Of a stretch of 8,279 nucleotides of DNA, positions 1 to 6,504 are shown one piece after another; position 1 is the stretch's first letter; each line of letters begins with the position of its first letter. Source of the stretch: Gammaproteobacteria bacterium (lineage in GTDB: Bacteria; Pseudomonadota; Gammaproteobacteria; Eutrophobiales; Eutrophobiaceae); contig JABHFC010000056.1 in the NCBI GenBank assembly GCA_018676275.1, forward strand, positions 1-8,279, written 5' to 3'. The position numbers and the translations under genes were made by a program. Below the pieces are notes generated by a model, which saw only the letters and a list, made by a program, of their open reading frames with translations, ran no database searches and was not told where the DNA came from.

Positions 1-1128
1 ACCTTTTTTTATGGAAAGGGGAACAGTAAAGCCGATACCTGCGGCGGGATCGATGTACAAATCTACCAGATTGGGTAATACCGCCTTCACATCACGATAA
101 ACATGAACGCCTCGGAAAAAACCGGCCAGTGTATTGGGTTCATTAATAGGTCGGCCAACATGTACATGCTGATAAATGGGTTTCTTGCGCATGGTGATAG
201 CAGTGACATCAAAAATCGGTCGTCGTCGTGGTTCATCATACATTGCGTTAAATGAGGCAAAAGCGCCTTGTGTAGTCCAGTTGAAAGGCTTCATAATCCC
301 TTCAATAACAATTTCCGCATCTGCAGGTACATAACAATCAATTGTTTCACATTTAACTATTTTTACTGCTTCGTCACGCAAACCGCCGATAAAGCTGTAG
401 TCATTGCCTTCAAAGGGCATGGCCTTGTTGGCGCCAGCGACGATGAATTCAGGTGTAACACCAAACACGTAGGCAATGGGAAAAGGTTTGCCAGCATCGG
501 GATTGTAGCTTTCTTCCGGATCATCAATCTTCGAACCCCAGTAGTCCTGCATACTCAATGCATCGCCAGTGCCACGATAAATCCAGATCGACCCCCCATC
601 TTTGCGGGTTACTTCAAAGCGGTGATAAGACAGGTTATGCGCGTTCGGTGTCGGATGTGAAACGACAAGATTTGTTATGAAACGACCTTCAAGAAAGGTA
701 CTAGCGCCCTGGCCATCGTTCGGGTTGCAACGCGGGATCGGAAGTACGGAAAGATCAACATCGTCGCCGGTCATGATAATTTCTTTGCATAATGCTTCAT
801 CATTGCTTACAACTACAGGTTCAATTCCGCCTGACTGCAATACTTCGCCCATCTTCTTTGCGATATTGGGTAACACACCATCACCACTACCATCAACACC
901 AAAAGACCTGGCAATTGACATCGGGTCATGTCCTACAGTATTGGCGTAAACCGGAATATCAAAACCTTCAGGTTTCTCGAACAAGATGGATTTTTTTATA
1001 CCACTGTAGTCAAGGCGCGATATAAAAGCGCCCATGTCGTCAAGCGTATCTATTTCCGATTTAACTCGTAGTAGTTCTTCATCTTTATCCTGTTGCTCAA
1101 GAAATTTTCTGAAATCAAATGCGCTCAT
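1..1128 (-). CDS. UbiD-family prenyl-FMN decarboxylase-like protein (C-terminus outside window)
   Basis: The frame is open from the ATG at 1128 to the window edge, giving 376 residues; about 100 or more C-terminal residues should lie outside. GGAG lies 6 nt before the ATG. The N-terminus (FRKFLEQ) and blocks such as VKCETIDCYVPADAEIVIEG (258-277) and ITMRKKPIYQ are typical of UbiD enzymes, which use prenylated FMN for reversible decarboxylation of aromatic or acrylic acids in the cytoplasm. By recalled alignment to Aspergillus Fdc1, N165 matches metal/prFMN ligand Asn168, R170 matches catalytic Arg173, and D243 falls at the ligand position Glu233. The usual EGPFGE block that carries the two catalytic glutamates reads QGAFAS here (Q287, S292). 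The gene may therefore encode a decarboxylase with altered chemistry, or a non-catalytic paralogue. It is divergent from a marR gene, the likely local regulator. Family assignment is firm; substrate is unknown. Confidence 0.93.
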   Translation of the reverse strand, partial: MSAFDFRKFLEQQDKDEELLRVKSEIDTLDDMGAFISRLDYSGIKKSILFEKPEGFDIPVYANTVGHDPMSIARSFGVDGSGDGVLPNIAKKMGEVLQSGGIEPVVVSNDEALCKEIIMTGDDVDLSVLPIPRCNPNDGQGASTFLEGRFITNLVVSHPTPNAHNLSYHRFEVTRKDGGSIWIYRGTGDALSMQDYWGSKIDDPEESYNPDAGKPFPIAYVFGVTPEFIVAGANKAMPFEGNDYSFIGGLRDEAVKIVKCETIDCYVPADAEIVIEGIMKPFNWTTQGAFASFNAMYDEPRRRPIFDVTAITMRKKPIYQHVHVGRPINEPNTLAGFFRGVHVYRDVKAVLPNLVDLYIDPAAGIGFTVPLSIKKG

Positions 1129-1159
1129 GTTTCACTCCATGTTTAATATTACAATATTG

Positions 1160-1181
1160 AATACTTAAAATTTTAAGTATT
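1160..1181. promoter_or_regulatory. Perfect 22-bp palindrome, candidate MarR operator over the ubiD-like promoter
   Basis: The half-site AATACTTAAAA is followed directly by its exact reverse complement. It lies 31 bp upstream of the UbiD-like start codon. On the minus strand TTGCAT (1210-1205), a 16-bp spacer and TATACT (1188-1183) form a weak possible promoter whose start would fall inside the palindrome, so a bound repressor would block it. MarR dimers bind palindromes of about this size, and the adjacent divergent marR gene is the obvious candidate. Binding is inferred. Confidence 0.5.
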
Positions 1182-1239
1182 AAGTATAGAATAGGATAAA
1201 GCTAATGCAAGGTCTTTTGGTGTAACATTTAAATATTGA

Positions 1240-1261
1240 AATATTCTGTTTTTAGAATATT
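1240..1261. promoter_or_regulatory. Inverted repeat overlapping a possible marR -10, candidate second operator
   Basis: AATATTCT (1240-1247) and AGAATATT (1254-1261) are exact inverted 8-bp arms around a 6-nt centre. The total length, 22 bp, equals that of the palindrome at 1160-1181, although the half-sites differ. TAGAAT (1253-1258), one mismatch from the -10 consensus, lies inside it, so occupancy would block marR transcription. Autoregulation is common among MarR genes but is only inferred here; the region is very AT-rich, so chance is a real alternative. Confidence 0.35.
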
Positions 1262-1296
1262 GTTATATATCAAGAAAATATAAATAGAAGCTGGAG

Positions 1297-1761
1297 ATGC
1301 TATTGAAAACACACGTTAAAGTTATAAGTAAACTTACTGAAAGTGAACAGGAAAGTTGTATTTCCATTTTCCGTAACGTCATGCGCTTGAGACAGAAGCT
1401 GGCCTCGACCGCATCTGAGATTGCCAGGTCATATGATCTTCATACATCGGAAATGTCACTGCTGGATACCCTGGGTAAATACGGTTCATTACCAATGGGT
1501 GAACTGGCTGCTCTTAGTTTCAGTTCACCGGCGAATGCAACTTACACAGTGCGGAGCCTCGAACGTCGTCAACTGTTGCTTAGAAAACGGTCTAAAGATT
1601 CACAACGTGTAGTAGATGTTCATCTGACTTCAAAAGGAGAAGGTATTTTCAAAAAAACTTATCCACAGACAACTGAGGCAGTAAACGAATTAATCAAATC
1701 AAGATTCACAAAAAAAGAAAGAAAAGAATTCGATAAATTACTAGAAAAACTGACAGATTAA
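1297..1761 (+). CDS. MarR-family winged-helix transcriptional regulator
   Basis: The product has about 154 residues, normal for MarR proteins. N- and C-terminal helices (about 18-45 and 122-152) form the dimerisation region, and the winged helix-turn-helix lies at about 50-112. The segment at 66-90 holds the recognition helix region (ANATYTVRSLERRQLL), and DSQRVVDVHLTSKG (101-114) is the wing with the family's D-x-R...LT signature. The start is uncertain: GGAG (1293-1296) touches the ATG at 1297, while a TTG at 1303 in the same frame sits 6 nt behind it, so translation may begin at TTG and the protein be two residues shorter. MarR proteins often respond to phenolic ligands and repress a divergent gene, which fits control of the UbiD-like gene. 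The ligand is unknown. Confidence 0.92.
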   Translation: MLLKTHVKVISKLTESEQESCISIFRNVMRLRQKLASTASEIARSYDLHTSEMSLLDTLGKYGSLPMGELAALSFSSPANATYTVRSLERRQLLLRKRSKDSQRVVDVHLTSKGEGIFKKTYPQTTEAVNELIKSRFTKKERKEFDKLLEKLTD

Positions 1762-1881
1762 TAAAACTAGATTACAAATTATTAGCACACAAAAATCTTT
1801 TAAATTCTATTATTCCTTCAAGGACAGATGACCAAAGAGAAGTCCATACACTTAGCGGACATTGAGGGAGATGTTGTTGCT

Positions 1882-2650
1882 TTACTGTTTATGACACAAT
1901 AATTCCAGTTGGTCAATGTATCCCACTAGATAGTCGATAAAACTTCGGACATTTGGTGATAGGTGTTTTCTTTGCGGATAAGCAGCGAAAATGCCTCCAC
2001 TAAACTGGATTTTAGAATCAAGAAACGATGCCAGTCTGCCTTCATATATGTCCCTTGCAAAAAAGAATTTCGGCATTAATGCGATACCCCTCCCGGACAA
2101 AGCTAATGATCGAACTGTCTCCCCACTATTAGCTCTTACATTTCCTTCTACAGTGACATATTTACCATTTTTCTTATCTGCAACTGGCCAATGATTTTTA
2201 TAACTTGACGTTGTATCAATCAGGCAGTTATGAGCTTTAAGGTCTGAGACTGTTTTTGGTCGACCATGTTGTTCTAGATACAAGAGGGTTGCTACTAACA
2301 CGAGTTCCACATCCATAAGTTTTCGTACGACCAGGGTGGAGCCCTTCAGTTCTCCAGCTCGTATCGCAAGATCGAAGCCTCTGTCTACAAGGTCGATAAA
2401 GTGATCGGAGACCACGAGTTCCAGCTCAATTTTTGGATACCGATTGAAGTATTCTGGCAGTAAGTCGCTCAGAAAATTATTGGTGATGAACATTGGCGCA
2501 ATAACTCTTGCGGCGCCGCCTGTCGATCAGATGCAGCATGTTTGATGTCGTGCACTTCTGTCACTACATGCTGACATCGTTCCAGGTAGGTTTTACCTGC
2601 ATCCGTCAAAGACAATTTACGTGTCGTGCCCTGGAAATCCACCTCACCCG
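1882..2650 (-). pseudogene. LysR-family regulator, truncated at the N-terminus and frameshifted
   Basis: From 2493 down to 1882 an intact frame of 203 codons encodes a LysR effector-binding domain (FLSDLLPEYFNRYP near the start; ...GRGIALMPKF... in the second half). Reading upstream in the same frame gives RVIAPMFIT, the normal domain entry, and then a stop. A different frame (about 2639-2500) encodes the end of the DNA-binding domain and linker helix: TTRKLSLTDAGKTYLERC, followed by a helical stretch to QAAPQ. A net loss of 1 base modulo 3 near 2500-2510 therefore separates the two halves. The first 40 or so residues, including the recognition helix, are absent; the DNA there reads as an FG-GAP repeat fragment. 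An ATG at 2493 exists, but a regulator without its DNA-binding domain is unlikely to work. A sequencing error could explain the frameshift but not the missing N-terminus. Confidence 0.85.
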
Positions 2651-2654
2651 AAAA

Positions 2655-2743
2655 TCACCACCAAACACCACATAGCTTTCGCCCTCATCGGCAGTTCCCG
2701 GGTCGGCCCCGCGTGCCCCAATAGGCAAGTCAGCGCACGTCAT
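2655..2743 (-). pseudogene. Fragment of an FG-GAP (integrin-alpha-like) repeat protein gene
   Basis: On the minus strand, codons from 2743 read a short peptide containing LPIGARGADP and, a few residues on, GESYVVFGGDF. This is one FG-GAP beta-propeller repeat, a module found in large secreted or surface proteins. Nothing on either side continues the propeller. The frame runs on into the LysR remnant in the wrong frame and stops after about 45 codons. An ATG lies at its start, but I see no convincing ribosome site. It is best read as a small piece of a foreign gene joined to a truncated LysR gene by recombination. Confidence 0.65.
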
Positions 2744-2790
2744 TACAGACAAGGACAGACAAAAAATAGTTAAGGACTACAATGTGCGAT

Positions 2791-2795
2791 GGAGG
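2791..2795 (+). promoter_or_regulatory. Ribosome binding site fixing the TrpF-like start
   Basis: GGAGG lies 6 nt before the ATG at 2802. An in-frame ATG at 2784 has no comparable site and would place this motif inside the coding sequence, so 2802 is preferred. Confidence 0.75.
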
Positions 2796-2801
2796 TTTCT
2801 C

Positions 2802-3482
2802 ATGAAAATTCAATTTTACAGTTTGACTACAGTTGAAAATGCGGTCGCCACGGTCGATGCGGGTGCAGATTTAATTGGTCTGGTAGTCGAAGGTGGTATT
2901 CAGGTACCTGAAGAAATAAGCGTTGAACATGCGCGAGAAATCTTCAATGCTATAGACGGACGCGCTCTGGGAATAGCACTGTCACTGTCAACCGATCCCG
3001 ATATCATCTGTTGCATGGCCAATGCGGTACAGCCTCACGCTGTGCACCTGGCTGCAAGGAACCTTACTACCGATGCACTGGCGCAGGTACGCGCAGACCT
3101 GGACAAAAATATTCGAATCATGGCGGCTATCCCTGTGACAGGCCCGGAGGCAGTGGATGTCGCACGTGAAAGATCGGACTACTCAGATTATTTCTTACTT
3201 GATTCTGTGGCGGACAGTCAGGCCGATATCACCGGGGTAACGGGTAAGACTCATGACTGGAATATTAGTCGGCAAATCGTGGAAGCCGTTTCGATACCGG
3301 TTGTTCTCGCCGGAGGACTGTCACCTGATAATGTTGCCAAGGCAATAGAAGTAGTGCGTCCATGGGGTGTCGATTCTTATACCCATACGAATCTTCCAGG
3401 CGACCGCATGCTCAAAGATTTAGATCAGGTGCATGCCTTTGTTAGAAATACACGAGATACTGCAGCGCGTCTGGGCTTATAG
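2802..3482 (+). CDS. TrpF-like (beta/alpha)8 protein lacking the TrpF catalytic cysteine
   Basis: The 226-residue product has the length and fold signature of phosphoribosylanthranilate isomerase: VENAVATVDAGADLIGLV (11-28), LLD (132-134), TGKTHDW (147-153), VVLAGGLSPDNV (167-178) and a VRPWGVD block near 190. In TrpF the first strand carries K-I-C-G with the catalytic cysteine; here it reads MKIQFYS, so Gln4 is in its place. The loop arginine of TrpF (Arg36 in Thermotoga) has no clear match, and the final VSSGVE phosphate-site motif is replaced by SYTHTN. The aspartate acid (Asp126 in Thermotoga) is kept as D134. Ordinary tryptophan synthesis is therefore unlikely, and no other trp gene is present. 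It may act on another sugar-phosphate or aromatic-amine compound. It converges on the RFAP synthase-like gene with 14 nt between the stops. The reaction is unknown. Confidence 0.85.
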   Translation: MKIQFYSLTTVENAVATVDAGADLIGLVVEGGIQVPEEISVEHAREIFNAIDGRALGIALSLSTDPDIICCMANAVQPHAVHLAARNLTTDALAQVRADLDKNIRIMAAIPVTGPEAVDVARERSDYSDYFLLDSVADSQADITGVTGKTHDWNISRQIVEAVSIPVVLAGGLSPDNVAKAIEVVRPWGVDSYTHTNLPGDRMLKDLDQVHAFVRNTRDTAARLGL

Positions 3483-3496
3483 CTTTTCAGCCTGAC

Positions 3497-4729
3497 TTAA
3501 CCGTGTAACCATCCCTTTGATTGAAAGGGACTTTCGGCGCCGTTCTCCGTAATACGTGCACCCACGTTGTCCACAGCAGTGTCAATAATACGGCTCTCTG
3601 GGATATCCTGAGACCTCAGATATTTTAAAACACGTTCATGGGTTTCTTCGTTACGCGTCAAAGTGAAAATGGTTGGCCCCACCGAACTCATTCCGGTAAC
3701 TTCTACGCCGATCTCACGGAAAGTACTCAGGTAACTATAAATGGGCGCACCAAAAGATCCATGCTGTTCACATTCAGCCCGCTTGGAGCCAAGAAAGGTG
3801 AGATCAAACAGCGTATCTCCAATAGCCTTTAGATCATCTCTAATCATTGCCGGTAGCATGTCGCAGAGAAGCATCTTGGCTTTAACACCCGACTGTAAAG
3901 AATCAAGATAACGAGCGCGACGCAATAAGAGCTCAGCCTCCGATTCCGCCGCTGTATCCTTACCCGTAAATTCGTCTTCGAGACTTGGAACATCGGGAAT
4001 AAAAACTACACACTTCGTATCTTCAAGAGGTACCCGGTATGCCATCTCCAAATCATCAGTCCCAAGTACCCAGCCACCATTAAGACCCGCCATAGCACCC
4101 ATGCCGGTTTCAAAAGCAGGTATAAGATAATTATTTCCAGTAGGACTTTCTTCGCAGGAGTGATAGCCGATAATACGGCGTAATTCCCGACCGTTAAATG
4201 GTCGTCCCAATACTTCATTGATACCAATTGCCATCGCTACCATTGATCCGATAGATGATCCCATACCAATATGGCGACGCTCGTGATCATGTAATTCAAT
4301 TTCGAATCCACCAGGGTAGTCCAGCACTTGCTGAAAAATATGTCCGTAGTGCCGCATTAACAAAGACCGCTCGCCGTTTACGATAATATCCGGGCTTTTT
4401 GTCGCGCGAACTTTTGCGTGTAAATAAACCTGTATGGCAAAACCAAGACCGCCACCACCAGGATTATTGAGATTAAAGCGATTCATATCCAGCACTGTCG
4501 GATGCAAACGGGCTGGTACTGTTACTTCCACTTCCCGGTTTGATATCTCAGTTATAGTGCGTGGTGCAACGCCGAAGCTTTCCAGCGGGTAGATAAATTC
4601 TTTTTGCCCCGGTTCGAATTCTTCAAGGACTGTAGTGATCCGATCATGCGGACCACCGATAATACTGATCTCTATAGACTGACGAGAAGGCTGTGCTTCT
4701 TTGTGCTGCGGTTCTTCAACGGTAACCAT
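3497..4729 (-). CDS. RFAP synthase-like GHMP-superfamily protein
   Basis: This is a 410-residue protein. After an N-terminal extension of about 65 residues it matches the beta-ribofuranosylaminobenzene 5'-phosphate synthase branch of the GHMP superfamily: RLHPTVLDMNRF (74-85), a GGGGLGFAIQ block (91-100), the phosphate loop IGMGSSIGS (154-162), AFETGMGAMAG (205-215), and GMSSVGPT (346-353). True RFAP synthase joins PRPP to 4-aminobenzoate with loss of CO2 and PPi, making the C-riboside precursor of methanopterin. Here the family's usual GLGSGTQ-like loop is GMGSSIG, and the extension is unusual, so the substrate may differ. AAGGGG precedes the ATG by 5 nt, and an exact FNR box lies about 70 bp upstream. 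No other methanopterin gene is visible; the setting is aromatic degradation. Superfamily and branch are well supported; the reaction is not. Confidence 0.85.
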   Translation of the reverse strand: MVTVEEPQHKEAQPSRQSIEISIIGGPHDRITTVLEEFEPGQKEFIYPLESFGVAPRTITEISNREVEVTVPARLHPTVLDMNRFNLNNPGGGGLGFAIQVYLHAKVRATKSPDIIVNGERSLLMRHYGHIFQQVLDYPGGFEIELHDHERRHIGMGSSIGSMVAMAIGINEVLGRPFNGRELRRIIGYHSCEESPTGNNYLIPAFETGMGAMAGLNGGWVLGTDDLEMAYRVPLEDTKCVVFIPDVPSLEDEFTGKDTAAESEAELLLRRARYLDSLQSGVKAKMLLCDMLPAMIRDDLKAIGDTLFDLTFLGSKRAECEQHGSFGAPIYSYLSTFREIGVEVTGMSSVGPTIFTLTRNEETHERVLKYLRSQDIPESRIIDTAVDNVGARITENGAESPFQSKGWLHG

Positions 4730-4795
4730 GCTTACCCCTTGCTCAAGGCGGTATTTTACGGAGGATCAAGCCTATTGGTTATGAAAGTTAAAGAT

Positions 4796-4809
4796 TTGAT
4801 CGAAATCAA
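4796..4809. promoter_or_regulatory. Exact FNR/ANR box upstream of the RFAP synthase-like gene
   Basis: TTGAT-CGAA-ATCAA matches the FNR/ANR consensus at all ten specified positions, and the flanking bases extend the symmetry to TTTGAT...ATCAAA. Its centre lies about 73 bp before the start codon at 4729, within the 189-bp gap after pchF. FNR-type regulators bind such sites when oxygen is low. I could not place a clear -10 box at the usual class II distance, so activation versus repression is open. Confidence 0.7.
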
Positions 4810-4918
4810 AGATATGTGTTTGAATGCATAAAAAAACGTCATGCATTTGATTTATCTCTCATTAAAGTGTGTTGTTGTTCTTTTGAATTCAACTTTCAGT
4901 TGCAACACTGCACTACAA

Positions 4919-6463
4919 TTAATTGAAGATCCCCGACTTGCCCGGAGCGATAATCCCATTGGGATCAAGTGCACGTTTCAGAGTTTGATTAACATTCTTT
5001 TGAGTGGTGCCGTATGTATCCGCAACTTTATTCATGAACGCGGTATTGGTACGATAGGTGCCATATCCTTCCCTGGCAAAAACATCCAGTAGCTTGTCAT
5101 AGCAGGCATAAGCATTTTTCATTTGCTCTGGATCGGTGCGATCAAATAGCAAGTCAATTATATGATGCATATCCCGCCAGCCAACGATGAACTCAGCAAC
5201 ATAATCCAGACCAAACTCGGTAAGAATACTCTTGGCCATGGCCATCTGCTTGTGTGTCTCACTACCTCGTGATTGTGATACGGGTGCAAACCAGATCGAA
5301 CCACCACCACCACGCCAATTATAGAGACCCATTTCCTGCAGATTCATATCGCCACGCATTAAATCCCGGCGATAGCGAAATACCGGATCGTCACCGACAT
5401 ATTCCTCAGTGAGTACCTCTCCGCCAGCAGCAGTAAAAGCACCATTAACAATTTTCCAGTTAACATCTATCTGTTCAGGTGAACCATAGAGAGCTGCATA
5501 AACATTCCAGTGTCCCAACTCATGTTGTTTCATGATCCTGTGTACATCTGCGTCCGGGATAGTGCCTGAACCTTTGTAATAGTCACTTCGTTTCAGAAAA
5601 GTACCTGCTTCCCATAATGCACTGGCAATGACAACTGCATTGGGAATGATCATGGCGATTCGTAAAGGTCTCAGGGTCTCGACAATCTTGTTAATGTCAG
5701 CTTCCTCGTTAAAACGAACAACGAAGGGCTTGAATGCTGGCGGTTGCGGTAATAACCACATACCTAGTTTAGTCACTATCCCCAAATTGGATTGAGTAAA
5801 GAGCCCATCCAGATATGGCCCGTATCCCCACTTGAATACCTGCCATGTATTAGAATTCGGAATGGAACCCATACCTGTACGCAGCAATTCACCGTTTGCG
5901 AGTACGACTTCCATTCCACACTGGAAAAGAAAATGATCACCATAAGGCGTATAGCCAACTCCCCTGTCGAGTGCATTGCCGACTATCCCGGCAAGTGCGG
6001 AGGAGCCAGGTGGATCAAGCCAAAGTGGGATCTTGTTTTCTCTAAGATAGTCATGCATCTGTCGATATGTAACTCCGGGTTCTACCAGGGCGGTACAGAG
6101 ATCGGCATCGACTTCAATGATCCGGTTCATACGTTTCAAATCCAGTACAACCTGTCCACGTGTCGCCGGGGCTGCAGAACCATAACCCATGTTACGACCA
6201 GTTGAGATTGGCCATACCGGGACCTTGTAACGATTACAAACACCGACGATCGCCTGAATTTCTTCAACGCTGGCTGGTGAGATTGCCGCTGACGGTGTAT
6301 GTTCAGATTCATCCACCGGCATCATGATCTTTGTGTACGGGGCTAATTGTTCGGCTTCGACCAGCACATTCTCATCACCGAGAATGCTACGGAATTCTTT
6401 AATAGCTTTGCTGAATTGCTTTTCACTAACACCCTTGGGTAAGGCGATATAGCGACTTTTCAT
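4919..6463 (-). CDS. pchF: p-Cresol methylhydroxylase-type flavoprotein (VAO family)
   Basis: The 514-residue product is close in length to PchF. It has the VAO-family FAD domain with PISTGRNMGYGSAAP (85-99) and NALDRGVGYTPYGDHF (163-178), and the C-terminal LDPNGIIAPGKSG block. Catalytic positions match Pseudomonas PchF with a constant offset of three: Y381 for the FAD-linking Tyr384, E377 for Glu380, W391 for Trp394, E424 for Glu427, H433 for His436, Y470/R471 for Tyr473/Arg474. The site of the FAD-linking histidine in vanillyl-alcohol oxidase is Ser389, so a tyrosine-linked dehydrogenase is favoured over an oxidase. It should oxidise a 4-alkylphenol to a quinone methide that takes up water, passing electrons to the cytochrome encoded in the same operon. 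GGGAG lies 7 nt before the ATG. No signal peptide is seen, although this enzyme type acts in the periplasm. The exact phenol is unknown (cresol, ethylphenol or another). Confidence 0.92.
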   Translation of the reverse strand: MKSRYIALPKGVSEKQFSKAIKEFRSILGDENVLVEAEQLAPYTKIMMPVDESEHTPSAAISPASVEEIQAIVGVCNRYKVPVWPISTGRNMGYGSAAPATRGQVVLDLKRMNRIIEVDADLCTALVEPGVTYRQMHDYLRENKIPLWLDPPGSSALAGIVGNALDRGVGYTPYGDHFLFQCGMEVVLANGELLRTGMGSIPNSNTWQVFKWGYGPYLDGLFTQSNLGIVTKLGMWLLPQPPAFKPFVVRFNEEADINKIVETLRPLRIAMIIPNAVVIASALWEAGTFLKRSDYYKGSGTIPDADVHRIMKQHELGHWNVYAALYGSPEQIDVNWKIVNGAFTAAGGEVLTEEYVGDDPVFRYRRDLMRGDMNLQEMGLYNWRGGGGSIWFAPVSQSRGSETHKQMAMAKSILTEFGLDYVAEFIVGWRDMHHIIDLLFDRTDPEQMKNAYACYDKLLDVFAREGYGTYRTNTAFMNKVADTYGTTQKNVNQTLKRALDPNGIIAPGKSGIFN

Positions 6464-6504
6464 ATTAATACTCCCGAATAATACTTGTTGTTATCTTGTT
6501 GACA

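Noticed and set aside
268..1025. Several plus-strand open frames of 77-130 codons
   Set aside because: They are antisense to the well-conserved UbiD-like gene and show no family resemblance or ribosome sites.
1828..1902. A 24-codon plus-strand frame (MTKEKSIHLADIEG...) between marR and the LysR remnant
   Set aside because: The AAGGA motif is only 3 nt from the ATG, the product matches nothing I know, and it overlaps the LysR stop region; too weak to call a gene.
2784..2801. Earlier in-frame ATG for the TrpF-like gene
   Set aside because: It would place the strong GGAGG motif inside the gene and add residues before the first beta strand of the barrel; the ATG at 2802 has proper spacing.
3512..3530. 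Stem-loop TCCCTTT-GATTG-AAAGGGA near the converging gene ends
   Set aside because: It lies inside the C-terminal codons of the RFAP synthase-like gene and has no T-run on either side, so I do not call it a terminator.
4823..4847. Inverted repeat AATGCAT/ATGCATT with an A-run in the loop, after pchF
   Set aside because: The stem is short and AT-rich and the A/T run is in the loop, not after the stem, so intrinsic termination is not supported.
4919..6463. Reading the flavoprotein as a vanillyl-alcohol or eugenol oxidase
   Set aside because: The FAD-linking histidine position of VAO is Ser389, while Y381 matches the FAD-linking tyrosine of PchF, and a cytochrome partner is encoded in the same operon.
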